The notes: generated from the letters alone by a model not told the origin. A DNA stretch of 64,000 bases from an uncultured Burkholderiales bacterium (GCA_903886485.1 CAISMH010000014.1:62001-126000), one strand, 5' to 3'. Positions 27,390 to 36,272 are shown, counted from the first letter of the stretch. Numbers and translations are program-made.

Positions 27390-27821
27390 ATGCGCTCACG
27401 CCATTCATTCGTTGTTGCTTTCGTGCTTGCCAGCCTCATGGCTTGGGCTGCGCCTGCTTCGGCGGAATGGAGTGAGCTGATCAAGGAAGAAGAAGCCACG
27501 TACTACTTTGACAAAGAAGCGGTGATGCCCGTGCACGTGTCGCGTTACGCGTGGGTGTTGACCGATCTACCCAAGGGTGACAAAACCCCCACCGGCGAAA
27601 ACTACAAGTCGATGATGTTGCGCGTGCGCATGTACTGCAAAAACGACACCGTGGTGCGCCTGTCCGTGAGCTACTTTGACAAGCAAATGGGCAAGGGCAA
27701 AGAAGTGTCTGCCGATGATGTGCAAGAGTGGCGTCCACGTGAATATCCGATTCGCCCCAACACGTATCTGGCGGCGTTGAAGAAAGAGGTGTGCGGGGCC
27801 AACAAAGCAGCAGCGAGTTAA
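27390..27821 (+). CDS. Exported protein resembling surface-adhesin protein E family
   Basis: A 143-residue protein with a clear signal peptide (MRSRHSFVVAFVLASLMAWAAPASA, cut before EWSEL). The mature part begins EWSELIKEEEATYYFDK and contains YAWVLTDLPKG, SMMLRVRMYCKNDTVVRLS and WRPREYPIRPNT, a pattern I associate with small exported proteins annotated as surface-adhesin protein E-like; function is not known in this group. Two cysteines could form a disulfide. Start chosen at the ATG at 27390; a TTG four codons upstream is in frame. Divergent from the DUF2126 operon. Confidence 0.65.
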   Translation: MRSRHSFVVAFVLASLMAWAAPASAEWSELIKEEEATYYFDKEAVMPVHVSRYAWVLTDLPKGDKTPTGENYKSMMLRVRMYCKNDTVVRLSVSYFDKQMGKGKEVSADDVQEWRPREYPIRPNTYLAALKKEVCGANKAAAS

Positions 27822-27929
27822 CCGCAGCGTCGCCCCATTCCCGGAAAGCCGCCCCAGTGATGGAGGCGGCTTTTGAACTTGTAAGCGCAGATAAAGCCTT
27901 GGGCGCGGAGGTGGATCGAACATGCGGCC

Positions 27930-30380
27930 ATGTTTTTTGTCATCACACCTTTGGCCTTGGGTTGGCTGGCAGGCACGGCTTTGCAATTGCAGCAGGCGCA
28001 GTTGTGGGCGGCTGAGTTGTACTGGGGGCTGGGCGCCGCTGTGGTGCTGATGGGCGTGCTGGGTTCACGCTTGGCCGCTTGGCGGGTTGAGATGTGGCAA
28101 GCGGTTGTTGGCAGTGTGTTGGCTGGCGCTTTGGCGTTTGCCCAAGCGGGCGCGCGGGCCAGCCACGTGGCACAAAGCGCTTTGAACCCCGCACTCGAAG
28201 GCCGCACCTTACAGGTGGTGGGCGTTGTGGCCAATTTGCCGCAGCGCACGCAAGACAGTGTGCGGTTTCACTTTGAGGTGGCGTCGGCGCGTGCGCGTGA
28301 TGGCCGGCTGGTCGAACTGCCGCCGCAAGTGCTGCTGGGTTGGTACGGCCACCGTTTGCGGGGCAGCGACGACAAAGTGCAAGCGCCGCCCACTGATTTG
28401 CGCCCGGGTGACCGCTGGCAGTTTGAGGTGCGGCTCAAAGCACCGCATGGCCATATCAATCCGCATGGGTTTGATCACGAGTTGTGGTTGTGGGAGCAGG
28501 GCTTGCAAGCCACGGGCTATGTGCGCAACGGCAGCCAAGACGCACCGCCGCAGTGGCTGGGCCGCACATGGGCTCACCCCGTGGCGCAGTGGCGTCAGCG
28601 CGTGCGCAGCGCGGTAGATGCCCATGTGCCAGACCGTGGCATGGCCGGTATTGTGTCGGCCTTGTTGGTGGGCGACCAAGCGGCGATAGAGCGCACCGAT
28701 TGGGATGTGTTTCGTGCCACGGGTGTGGCGCACCTCATGGCGATCTCTGGTTTGCACATCACGGGCTTGGCTTGGTTGGTGGCCTGGTGTGTGGGCTGGC
28801 TGTGGCGGCACAGTGATGTGTGCGCACCCCAGCGGCCTTGGAGCTTGTGGGTGCCTGCGCCAATTGCAGGCAGTGCGTGTGCGTTGTGGGTGGCTTTGGC
28901 GTATGCCGTGTTCACTGGCTGGGGTGTGCCCGCGCAGCGCACCGTGTGGATGCTGGCCGTGGTGACGCTGCTGCGTTGGCATGGCTTGCGTTGGCCTTGG
29001 CCCTATGTCTGGATGACGGTGTGCGCCGTGGTGCTGGCGCTGGACCCTTGGGCGCTGTTGCAAGCGGGGTTTTGGTTGAGTTTTGTGGCGGTGGGCGTGT
29101 TGTTTGCATCGGGTTCACAAGTCGTGACCCCCTCGCTGTGGGCCGCCGTTCAGCGCATGTGTCGCGAGCAGTGGCTGATGAGTGTGTGCTTGGCCCCGCT
29201 GAGCTTGCTGCTGTTTCACCAAGTCTCGCTGGTGGGGTTGTTGGCCAATTTGCTCGCTGTGCCTTGGGTGACCTTGGTGGTCACGCCGCTGTGCATGCTG
29301 GGCTTGTTGTTGCCCTTTGCGTGGGGCTTGGCGGCGGATGCCTTGCAACTGTTGGTGTGGGGTTTGCAAGCGTGTGCGGGCGTGTCGTGGGCGCAAGGGT
29401 CCGCGCCTGCGGCACCTGTGTGGGCAGGCGCGGCGGCGCTGGTGGGCATGGTCACATGGGCCATGCGTGTGCCCATGTGGCTGCGATGTTTTGGTGTGAC
29501 CTTGGTGCTGCCCGTGCTGAGTTGGCAAACACCGCGTCCCGCCCACGGCACGTTTGAACTGGTGGCCGCCGACATGGGGCAGGGCCATGCGGTGTTGGTG
29601 CGCACCGCCACACACAGCTTGCTGTACGACACCGGGCCGCGCTACTCGAGCGAGACCGATGCCGGCCAACGCGTGTTGGTGCCGCTGCTAAGGGCGTGGG
29701 GTGAGCGGCTTGACCGCATCGTCATCAGCCACCAAGACAGCGACCACAGCGGTGGTGCACCCGCCGTGATGGCGATGCAGCCACAAGCCGATGTGTGGAC
29801 GTCAATCCCGATGGAACACCCTTTGCAGCAGTTGGGTGCGATGCAGCGTTGCGAGCGCGGGCAATCGTGGGTGTGGGATGGGGTGCAGTTTGACGTGTTG
29901 CACCCAAGCGCGGCGGACTACGCGCGCCCGCTCAAACCCAATGCGCTGAGTTGTGTGCTGCGCGTCAGTGCGCCACGCCAAGCCACACAGCGCCAAGCAC
30001 AGGAGACCGCGCGTGACGCCCACCCACCCCGGGCATCGGCCTTGCTCGTGGGCGACATTGAAGCCGCACAAGAGCAGGCATTGCTCAACAGCGGCCAAAC
30101 CTTGCAAGCCGATTGGCTGTTGGTGCCGCATCACGGCAGTGCCACCTCCTCCCCGCAGGCGTTTTTGCAGGCGGTGCAGCCCAGCGTGGCAGTGGTGCAA
30201 GCGGGCTACCGCAATCGCTTTGGTCATCCTCGGCCAGAGGTGCTACAGCGCTACAGCGATTTAGGGGTGCTCGTGGTGCAGACACCCCGTTGTGGTGCAT
30301 CACACTGGCGCAGCGATCAACCCAACTTGGTGCAATGTGAGCGAAATCAAAGACAACGATACTGGCGACACGTATTCTGA
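27930..30380 (+). CDS. comEC: ComEC/Rec2-type DNA uptake channel
   Basis: An 816-residue membrane protein with the three expected parts: an N-terminal DUF4131/OB-like region after two membrane segments (about 1-190), the competence domain with many membrane segments (about 225-520, including VAHLMAISGLHITGLAWLVA), and a C-terminal metallo-beta-lactamase-like domain with the metal motif VISHQDSDHSGG near 600 and LLVGDIEAAQEQALL. ComEC carries one DNA strand across the inner membrane during natural transformation. No other competence gene is adjacent. It lies between two ATP-grasp/alpha-E clusters and ends 44 bases before the second. Confidence 0.92.
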   Translation: MFFVITPLALGWLAGTALQLQQAQLWAAELYWGLGAAVVLMGVLGSRLAAWRVEMWQAVVGSVLAGALAFAQAGARASHVAQSALNPALEGRTLQVVGVVANLPQRTQDSVRFHFEVASARARDGRLVELPPQVLLGWYGHRLRGSDDKVQAPPTDLRPGDRWQFEVRLKAPHGHINPHGFDHELWLWEQGLQATGYVRNGSQDAPPQWLGRTWAHPVAQWRQRVRSAVDAHVPDRGMAGIVSALLVGDQAAIERTDWDVFRATGVAHLMAISGLHITGLAWLVAWCVGWLWRHSDVCAPQRPWSLWVPAPIAGSACALWVALAYAVFTGWGVPAQRTVWMLAVVTLLRWHGLRWPWPYVWMTVCAVVLALDPWALLQAGFWLSFVAVGVLFASGSQVVTPSLWAAVQRMCREQWLMSVCLAPLSLLLFHQVSLVGLLANLLAVPWVTLVVTPLCMLGLLLPFAWGLAADALQLLVWGLQACAGVSWAQGSAPAAPVWAGAAALVGMVTWAMRVPMWLRCFGVTLVLPVLSWQTPRPAHGTFELVAADMGQGHAVLVRTATHSLLYDTGPRYSSETDAGQRVLVPLLRAWGERLDRIVISHQDSDHSGGAPAVMAMQPQADVWTSIPMEHPLQQLGAMQRCERGQSWVWDGVQFDVLHPSAADYARPLKPNALSCVLRVSAPRQATQRQAQETARDAHPPRASALLVGDIEAAQEQALLNSGQTLQADWLLVPHHGSATSSPQAFLQAVQPSVAVVQAGYRNRFGHPRPEVLQRYSDLGVLVVQTPRCGASHWRSDQPNLVQCERNQRQRYWRHVF

Positions 30381-30384
30381 GAGC

Positions 30385-30400
30385 TGGCACTCAATTTGCG
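30385..30400 (+). promoter_or_regulatory. Sigma-54 (RpoN) promoter before the second ATP-grasp/alpha-E operon
   Basis: TGGCAC-TCAAT-TTGC at 30385-30399 is an exact match to the -24 (TGGCAC) and -12 (TTGC) elements with the correct five-base spacing. Transcription would begin around 30410, just before the AGGAG at 30412-30416 and the ATG at 30425. Three copies of TGGTGCA lie upstream inside comEC (30274, 30294, 30328), resembling half-sites of an activator such as NtrC, but no full dyad was seen. Confidence 0.75.
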
Positions 30401-30424
30401 TAAGAAGTAGCAGGAGTTCCTAAG

Positions 30425-31870
30425 ATGCACAAGTTTGATGAGATGTATGCCCAGTTGCCGATGATTGACGACGCGGTGCGCCCCCACTATCGGAACTACT
30501 TGGATTGGCTCAAGCGCCAAGATCCCCAGACCATGCGTGACCGGCGCGAAGAGGCCGAGATGATTTTTCGTCGCGTCGGCATCACCTTCGCGGTGTACGG
30601 CGACAAAGACGAAGACGGCGCGGGCACCGAGCGCCTGATTCCGTTTGATTTGATTCCGCGCATCATTCCCGCCCACGAGTGGACCCGCATGCAGCAGGGC
30701 TTGGTGCAGCGCGTGAATGCCTTGAACATGTTCATCCATGACGTGTACCACGAACAAAACATCCTCAAGGCGGGCATCATCCCGAGCGAACAAATTTTGA
30801 ACAACGCGCAGTACCGCCCCGAGATGCACGGCGTGGATGTGCCGCACAAGGTGTATTCGCAAATCAGCGGCATTGACATCGTGCGCGCCCCCGATGCCCA
30901 AGGCAACGGCGAGTACTACGTGTTGGAAGACAACTTGCGCGTGCCCAGCGGCGTGAGCTACATGCTGGAAGACCGCAAGATGATGATGCGGCTTTTCCCC
31001 GAGTTGTTCAGCCAACACCGCGTGGCGCCCGTGGCCCATTACCCCGACTTGCTGCTCGAGACCTTGCGTGCCAGCAGCCCGTCCACCACCGACAACCCGA
31101 CGGTGGTGGTGCTGACACCGGGCATGTACAACAGCGCCTACTTTGAGCACGCTTTCTTGGCGCAACAAATGGGCGTGGAATTGGTGGAAGGCCAAGACCT
31201 GTTTGTGAAAGACAGCTTTGTGTACATGCGCACCACACGCGGCCCCAAGCGCGTGGATGTGATTTACCGCCGTGTGGACGATGACTTCCTAGACCCCAAC
31301 GTGTTTCGCCCGACCTCGACGCTGGGCTGCGCCGGTTTGATGGATGCGTACCGCGCAGGCCATGTGAACATTTGCAACGCGGTGGGGACAGGCATTGCTG
31401 ACGACAAGTCGATCTACCCCTATGTGCCGCAAATGATTGAGTTCTATTTGGGCGAGAAGCCCATCCTCAACAACGTGCCCACCTTCCAATGCCGCAAGAA
31501 GGCTGACTTGGACTACACGCTGGCCAACTTGGACAAGTTGGTGGTCAAGGAGGTTCACGGCGCAGGCGGCTATGGCATGTTGGTGGGGCCTGCGGCGACC
31601 AAGGCCGAGATTGAAGAGTTCCGCCAAGTGTTGCTGGCCAAGCCCGATGGCTATATCTCGCAGCCGACACTGAGCTTGTCGAGCTGCCCCACGTATGTGG
31701 AGAGTGGCATCGCGCCCCGTCACATTGATTTGCGTCCCTTCGTGTTGAGCGGCAAGACCGTGCAAATGGTGCCCGGCGGCTTGACCCGCGTGGCGCTGAA
31801 AGAAGGCTCACTGGTGGTGAACTCGTCCCAAGGCGGCGGCACCAAAGACACATGGATTCTTGAGGTTTAA
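30425..31870 (+). CDS. Circularly permuted ATP-grasp type 2 protein (DUF404/DUF407)
   Basis: A 481-residue stand-alone version of the ATP-grasp domain also seen in the fused protein at 20930-23719. Marks are EYYVLEDNLRVPSGVSYMLEDR, TPGMYNSAYFEHAFLAQQMG, IYRRVDDDFLDPNVFRP and the nucleotide-loop-like VVKEVHGAGGYGMLVG (near 371-386), which is well conserved here. The enzyme class forms an amide or peptide bond using ATP; product unknown. AGGAG lies eight bases before the ATG. It is followed by the alpha-E gene after two bases, and an exact sigma-54 promoter sits just upstream, suggesting control by nitrogen or another RpoN-linked signal. Confidence 0.93.
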   Translation: MHKFDEMYAQLPMIDDAVRPHYRNYLDWLKRQDPQTMRDRREEAEMIFRRVGITFAVYGDKDEDGAGTERLIPFDLIPRIIPAHEWTRMQQGLVQRVNALNMFIHDVYHEQNILKAGIIPSEQILNNAQYRPEMHGVDVPHKVYSQISGIDIVRAPDAQGNGEYYVLEDNLRVPSGVSYMLEDRKMMMRLFPELFSQHRVAPVAHYPDLLLETLRASSPSTTDNPTVVVLTPGMYNSAYFEHAFLAQQMGVELVEGQDLFVKDSFVYMRTTRGPKRVDVIYRRVDDDFLDPNVFRPTSTLGCAGLMDAYRAGHVNICNAVGTGIADDKSIYPYVPQMIEFYLGEKPILNNVPTFQCRKKADLDYTLANLDKLVVKEVHGAGGYGMLVGPAATKAEIEEFRQVLLAKPDGYISQPTLSLSSCPTYVESGIAPRHIDLRPFVLSGKTVQMVPGGLTRVALKEGSLVVNSSQGGGTKDTWILEV

Positions 31871-31872
31871 CA

Positions 31873-32826
31873 ATGCTGAGCCGTACCGCTGACCACCTGT
31901 TTTGGATGTCCCGCTATACCGAACGGGCCGAGAACACCGCACGCCTGCTGGACGTGAACTACCAAACTTCTTTGCTGCCACAGTCCGCCGAAGTGGCGCT
32001 GCTGGGCTGGGAAGGTTTGCTGTCCATCAGCGAGTTGTTGCCCGCCTACCAAGCCCGTCATGGTGACATCTCGCCGCAGCGTGTGATGGAGTTCATGGTG
32101 AAGGATGAAAACAACCCGTCGTCCATCATCTCGTGCTTGCGTGCCGCGCGGGAAAACGCGCGTGCCGTGCGGGGCAGCCTCACCACGGAAGTGTGGGAAA
32201 CGCAAAACCAAACGTGGCTGGAACTCAACCGCATCTTGAAGAGCGGTTTGCTCGAGAGCGACCCCGGCGAGTTTTTTGAATGGGTCAAGTTCCGTTCGCA
32301 CCTCTCACGCGGCGTCACCGTGGGCACCATGCTGATGGACGAAGCCTTGCACTTCATGCGCTTGGGCACTTTCCTCGAGCGGGCTGACAACACCGCGCGA
32401 TTGGTGGATGTGAAGTTCCACGCTGTGCATGGCGATTTGTTTGCCGATGGCAGCGAGAAAACCGAGCAGCACGATTTCTACCACTGGAGCGCGATTTTGC
32501 GCAGCGTGTCTGGCTTTGAGATTTACCGCAAGGTCTACCGCGATGTGATTCACCCTGAGCGCGTGGCCGAGTTACTCATCCTGCGCGCCGACATGCCGCG
32601 CTCACTGCACGCGTGCTTGAACGAGGTGGTGAACAACATTTCGATGGTGTCAGACGATCGTTCGCTCGAGAGCTATCGCCGCGCGGGCAAGTTGTGCGCC
32701 GAAATGGAATTCAGCCGCATTGATGAGATTTTGGCCAATGGCTTGCACGCCTACCTCACGCAGTTCTTGGACCGCGTGAATGAAATTGGCGCAAGCATCA
32801 GTCGGGAGTTTTTGGTCCCGAATTGA
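31873..32826 (+). CDS. Alpha-E domain protein (DUF403)
   Basis: A 317-residue almost all-helical protein starting MLSRTADHLFWMSRYTERAEN, the alpha-E signature. The FLERADNTARLVDVKFH and ILRADMPRSLHACLNEV stretches are also typical. The role is unknown; it nearly always accompanies circularly permuted ATP-grasp genes and is thought to work as its partner. It is encoded two bases after the ATP-grasp stop. It is a paralogue of the C-terminal half of the fused protein at 20930-23719. Convergent with rho, eight bases away. Confidence 0.92.
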   Translation: MLSRTADHLFWMSRYTERAENTARLLDVNYQTSLLPQSAEVALLGWEGLLSISELLPAYQARHGDISPQRVMEFMVKDENNPSSIISCLRAARENARAVRGSLTTEVWETQNQTWLELNRILKSGLLESDPGEFFEWVKFRSHLSRGVTVGTMLMDEALHFMRLGTFLERADNTARLVDVKFHAVHGDLFADGSEKTEQHDFYHWSAILRSVSGFEIYRKVYRDVIHPERVAELLILRADMPRSLHACLNEVVNNISMVSDDRSLESYRRAGKLCAEMEFSRIDEILANGLHAYLTQFLDRVNEIGASISREFLVPN

Positions 32827-32834
32827 TTGGTGGC

Positions 32835-34097
32835 TTAACCGCCTCGACGCATCATGTCGAAGAACTCGACGTTGGACTTGGTGGCCTTCATGCTCTTCAA
32901 GACCATTTCCATGGATTCGATTTCGTCCATGTTGTACATGAACTGACGCAGGATGCGGGTCTTGGACAAGATCTCGGGCGGCAGTAACAGTTCTTCGCGG
33001 CGTGTGCCGCTACGGTTCAACTGAATGGCTGGGAACACGCGCTTTTCGTACAAGCGGCGGTCGAGGTGAATTTCGCAGTTGCCTGTGCCTTTGAATTCTT
33101 CAAAGATCACTTCGTCCATGCGGCTACCGGTGTCCACCAATGCCGTGGCAATGATGGTGAGTGAGCCACCTTCTTCCACTTTGCGGGCGGCACCAAAGAA
33201 GCGCTTGGGGCGCTGCAAGGCGTTGGAATCCACACCGCCAGAGAGCACTTTTCCCGATGAGGGCACCACGTTGTTGTAGGCGCGGGCGAGGCGGGTGATG
33301 GAGTCGAGCAAGATGACCACATCTTTTTTCAGTTCCACCAAACGCTTGGCGCGTTCGATCACCATTTCGGCCACGTGCACGTGGCGTGCGGCGGGTTCGT
33401 CAAAGGTGGAGGCAATCACTTCGGCTTTGACCGAGCGCTGCATTTCTGTGACTTCTTCTGGGCGTTCGTCCACCAGCAACACCATCATGTGCGCGTCGGG
33501 GTAGTTGGCGGCGATGGCGTGGGCGATGTGCTGCATCATCACGGTCTTGCCGCTCTTGGGCGGGGCCACCACCAAGGCGCGTTGGCCTTTGCCAATGGGG
33601 GCGATGATGTCGATGATGCGACCGGTGATGTTTTCTTCACCTTTGATTTCGCGCTCTAACTTCATCTGTTCGCGAGGGAACAGAGGGGTCAAGTTTTCGA
33701 ACATGACCTTGTGCTTGTTGTTCTCAGGCAGGTCGTCGTTGACTTTGTCGAGTTTGGTCAGGGCAAAGTAGCGCTCACCGTCTTTGGGGATGCGGACTTC
33801 GCCTTCAATCATGTCGCCGGTGTGCAGGTTGAAGCGGCGCACTTGGCTGGGGCTGATGTAGATGTCGTCGGTTGAGGCCGTGTAGCTGGTGTCTGGGCTA
33901 CGCAAAAAGCCAAACCCGTCGGGCAAGATTTCGAGCACACCATCGGCAAACACTTGTTCGCCAGCGCGGGCGCGTTTTTTGATGATGGCAAACATCAGCT
34001 CTTGCTTGCGCATGCGGCCGGTATTTTCGATTTCGAGTTCTTCGGCTTGTTTCAGCACTTCAGACACGTGCAGTGCCTTGAGTTCGTTCAGATGCAT
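32835..34097 (-). CDS. rho: Transcription termination factor Rho
   Basis: A 420-residue hexameric RNA-dependent ATPase/helicase. The N-terminal helical and cold-shock-like RNA-binding domain ([38 protein letters not shown]) precedes the ATPase with the Walker [13 protein letters not shown] (near 176-187), [14 protein letters not shown], the Q-loop region [13 protein letters not shown] and the R-loop [20 protein letters not shown]. Length equals the family standard with start at 34097; the frame extends upstream to 34199 but that part is not Rho-like. About 150 bases of leader separate it from the trxA terminator, room for the autogenous attenuation known for rho. Confidence 0.98.
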   Translation of the reverse strand: MHLNELKALHVSEVLKQAEELEIENTGRMRKQELMFAIIKKRARAGEQVFADGVLEILPDGFGFLRSPDTSYTASTDDIYISPSQVRRFNLHTGDMIEGEVRIPKDGERYFALTKLDKVNDDLPENNKHKVMFENLTPLFPREQMKLEREIKGEENITGRIIDIIAPIGKGQRALVVAPPKSGKTVMMQHIAHAIAANYPDAHMMVLLVDERPEEVTEMQRSVKAEVIASTFDEPAARHVHVAEMVIERAKRLVELKKDVVILLDSITRLARAYNNVVPSSGKVLSGGVDSNALQRPKRFFGAARKVEEGGSLTIIATALVDTGSRMDEVIFEEFKGTGNCEIHLDRRLYEKRVFPAIQLNRSGTRREELLLPPEILSKTRILRQFMYNMDEIESMEMVLKSMKATKSNVEFFDMMRRGG

Positions 34098-34244
34098 TTG
34101 GGGACTCCAAAAAGGGAGTTCGTTAAAAAATAGGGGGGGAGGTCGGAGCGAGGAGAGAAATACCTCTGGACCGGAATTCATGCCCGGATGGGGAGCCAAG
34201 AAGCCTCATGGGCCGCAAGGTGAATTCGAAACGGATTATGGCAG

Positions 34245-34282
34245 GAAAAAAGCCCGCAGATGGAGGTGTCTGCGGGCTTTGT
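34245..34282 (-). terminator. Rho-independent terminator after trxA
   Basis: Inverted repeat 34251-34260 / 34269-34278 (AGCCCGCAGA with TCTGCGGGCT) and an eight-base loop; on the minus strand it runs into six T. It ends trxA before the rho leader. Confidence 0.9.
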
Positions 34283-34297
34283 TTGGGGTATGGGGTA

Positions 34298-34630
34298 TCA
34301 AGCCAATTGTTGGTCAATGAATGCAGTCAATTGGGCTTTGCTCATGGCCCCCACTTTGGTGGCTGCGAGTTGACCACCTTTGAAAACCATCAAGGTGGGG
34401 ATGCCACGAATGCCCAGCTTGCCGGGGATGTCGCGGTTTTCGTCCACGTTCATCTTGGCGATTTGCAGCTTGCCTTCGTAGGCTGTGGCGACTTCGTCCA
34501 AGATGGGGGCAATCATTTTGCAGGGGCCACACCATTCAGCCCAGTAGTCCACCAGCACGGGTTTGTCTGCTTGCAAAACGTCAGTTTCGAAGCTGGTGTC
34601 GGTGATGTGTTTGATCAAATCGCTGGCCAT
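34298..34630 (-). CDS. trxA: Thioredoxin
   Basis: A 110-residue thioredoxin with the active site [10 protein letters not shown] (Cys33 and Cys36), conserved cis-proline in [12 protein letters not shown] and Asp in [10 protein letters not shown]. It is a general cytoplasmic dithiol reductant. Start at 34630, preceded by AGAGGAAA; the longer frame to 34717 is not supported. Divergent from the DsbA-like gene and followed by its own terminator and rho; trxA-rho is a very common gene pair in proteobacteria. Confidence 0.97.
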   Translation of the reverse strand: MASDLIKHITDTSFETDVLQADKPVLVDYWAEWCGPCKMIAPILDEVATAYEGKLQIAKMNVDENRDIPGKLGIRGIPTLMVFKGGQLAATKVGAMSKAQLTAFIDQQLA

Positions 34631-34700
34631 GGTTTTATTTCCTCTTTCAATAGGCGATAGAGCTACAGTTGGGGCATTGTGGCAGAAAGCAAGTAACCCC

Positions 34701-35354
34701 ATGAAAACTCTCACCATTGATGTTGTGTCGGATGTCGTCTGTCCATGGTGCTACGTAGGTAAAAGGCGTTTGGAGCGAGCTTTGGCGCTTTTGGCCATTC
34801 AACACCCAGAGGTTGACCCGCAAGTGCGTTGGCACACGTTCCAGCTGAACCCCGAAATGGCGCCTGAGGGCATGGCTCGCGTCGACTACGTGCATCGCAA
34901 ATTTGGTGACAAGGCAGACACTGTTTATGAACGGGTGACAAGTGTGGGCCAAGAGGTGGGAATTGGCTTTGCGTTTGACCGCATTGCTCGTCAACCCAAC
35001 ACGGTGGTGGCGCACAGCTTGATTGCCGTGTCTGAGCCAGGGATGGCGCAAGACGCCATGGTGGAGGCTTTGTTCAAAGCCTATTTCATCGAAGGCCGCG
35101 ATTTGACAGAAGCGGCCGTACTGATGGATGTCGCAGAGTCTGCCGGCATGGCGCGCAGCGTGGCTGAACAGCATTTGCAAAACTCAGCCTTGCACAGCCA
35201 AACCATTGACAGCGACTCAGCCGCGCGAGAAATGGGAATTTCGGGCGTGCCGTTTTTCATCTTCAACCGTCAAGTCGGTTTGTCTGGTGCGCATGAGAGC
35301 GAGACTTTGTTGCAGGCGATGGAGGAGGCGATGAACGTGCCTCCTGTCACTTAA
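34701..35354 (+). CDS. DsbA family oxidoreductase, FrnE-like
   Basis: A 217-residue cytoplasmic thioredoxin-fold protein beginning [20 protein letters not shown]. The CPWC motif (residues 14-17), the long helical insertion and the cis-proline loop [19 protein letters not shown] are typical of the FrnE/DsbA-like isomerase group. The substrate is unknown; members have been linked to thiol-disulfide chemistry under stress. No signal peptide, so it is not a periplasmic DsbA. Start at 34701 by homology to the family; the frame extends further upstream without support. Confidence 0.88.
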   Translation: MKTLTIDVVSDVVCPWCYVGKRRLERALALLAIQHPEVDPQVRWHTFQLNPEMAPEGMARVDYVHRKFGDKADTVYERVTSVGQEVGIGFAFDRIARQPNTVVAHSLIAVSEPGMAQDAMVEALFKAYFIEGRDLTEAAVLMDVAESAGMARSVAEQHLQNSALHSQTIDSDSAAREMGISGVPFFIFNRQVGLSGAHESETLLQAMEEAMNVPPVT

Positions 35355-35421
35355 TCCTGTGACAGCCGTTGCACCCTATCAAGTTTCCAAGAATCACTGA
35401 TTTTTATTTTTCGGAGTTGCT

Positions 35422-35703
35422 ATGTCTCATTCACCCTCCAACATGGTTCGCGCCTTGGTTTTGCGCGAGCTTGAAGCGGGCACGCGAGACGATGGACTTT
35501 GGTTGCAGGCCATGTCGGAATCCAAGCTCGATAAAACCAAGGCACAAATTCGCTACATTGAATTGCGCTCGCATGCGCTCCAAGGCGATGTGAAGGGCTT
35601 GCTGATCAAACAAATTCGCGGTGCCGTTGCCACCGATAGCGGACGGCCTCTCAGCAACGCTGGACTCGCTGACTACCTGGCTTCGAAAACGCTTAAAAAG
35701 TAA
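35422..35703 (+). CDS. Unknown small basic protein (93 residues)
   Basis: I do not recognise this protein. It starts with an ATG preceded by CGGAG (35411-35415), and reads MSHSPSNMVRALVLRELEAG, followed by charged, helical sequence ending ADYLASKTLKK. It is soluble with no motif that I can name. The last 11 bases overlap, tail to tail, the end of the next gene on the opposite strand. Confidence 0.6.
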   Translation: MSHSPSNMVRALVLRELEAGTRDDGLWLQAMSESKLDKTKAQIRYIELRSHALQGDVKGLLIKQIRGAVATDSGRPLSNAGLADYLASKTLKK

Positions 35704-36121
35704 GGCGGCGCAATCTGGGTGGAATGTCTATGGCGGGGTAGCGCTTGTGAGATTTGACTTGTGTGTCCTGCAGCGATTTTAAAAGGTCGCTTTGCGCCGA
35801 AGGCTTGGGCAGCTTGAACGCATGCCCCAGCCCAATCTGTATCGCTGCGGCTTTACGCTGCAACAACTGCGCCGTCATCATGTGCATGTAAGTGTCTTTG
35901 GCGCCGTCTGACAAAGACTCCCACTCTTCGCGGAATGTTTTGATGTGCGCGCGCAAAAACCGCCCCAGTTCATCTATGTCTACTTCACCTTGGATGGTGT
36001 CGTGAGCCTTGTCGATGAACGGCTGAATGGCATCAGGCTCTACAGGCGTGACCGCGCCCTCCGGCACATCTGACGTGCTAGGGGTGGGGTCTTGTGTTGC
36101 GGGTGTACTTTCTTCGGCCAT
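35693..36121 (-). CDS. Unknown acidic protein (about 142 residues)
   Basis: I do not recognise this protein. A Pro/Thr/Ser/Glu-rich N-terminal tail (MAEESTPATQDPTPSTSDVP) is followed by a helical region with DELGRFLRAHIKTFREEWES and DTYMHMMTAQLLQRKAAAIQ and a basic end. The start at 36121 is preferred because the further upstream part of the frame (to 36256) lies inside the SRP RNA gene and looks non-coding. It lies just downstream of that RNA on the same strand. Confidence 0.6.
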   Translation of the reverse strand: MAEESTPATQDPTPSTSDVPEGAVTPVEPDAIQPFIDKAHDTIQGEVDIDELGRFLRAHIKTFREEWESLSDGAKDTYMHMMTAQLLQRKAAAIQIGLGHAFKLPKPSAQSDLLKSLQDTQVKSHKRYPAIDIPPRLRRLTF

Positions 36122-36173
36122 CGTGCCAGTATCGGCAGGACTGAGGATTTCTTGAGCGAAAAAAGAAAAAAGA

Positions 36174-36272
36174 AGGTGACGGACCTTGACCCCAGCACTG
36201 GCTCCACAGTTAGGGCTGCTCGGTTCCCCGCCTGACCCAGTTGGCCGCTTCACCATGTGGGAAGGCCCGTCG
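36174..36272 (-). ncRNA. ffs: Signal recognition particle RNA (4.5S RNA, small bacterial type)
   Basis: On the minus strand the ~97-nt RNA starts ACGGGCCTT (36270-36262) and ends AAGGTCCGT (36187-36179), which pair over nine bases (one G-U) to close the hairpin. The apical part reads GGTCAGG-CGG-GGAA-CCG-AGCAGCC around 36236-36213: the universal SRP domain IV core (GTCAGG...AGCAGCC) with a GGAA tetraloop. The tetraloop stem is CGG/CCG instead of the usual UCC/GGA, a compensated change. The 3' end runs into a T-rich stretch (36157-36174). It binds Ffh to target membrane proteins. Divergence from dnaX matches the frequent ffs-dnaX linkage. Confidence 0.92.

Noticed and set aside
36122..36256. 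Longer N-terminus for the unknown acidic protein
   Set aside because: The added codons fall within the SRP RNA gene; the ATG at 36121 is preferred.
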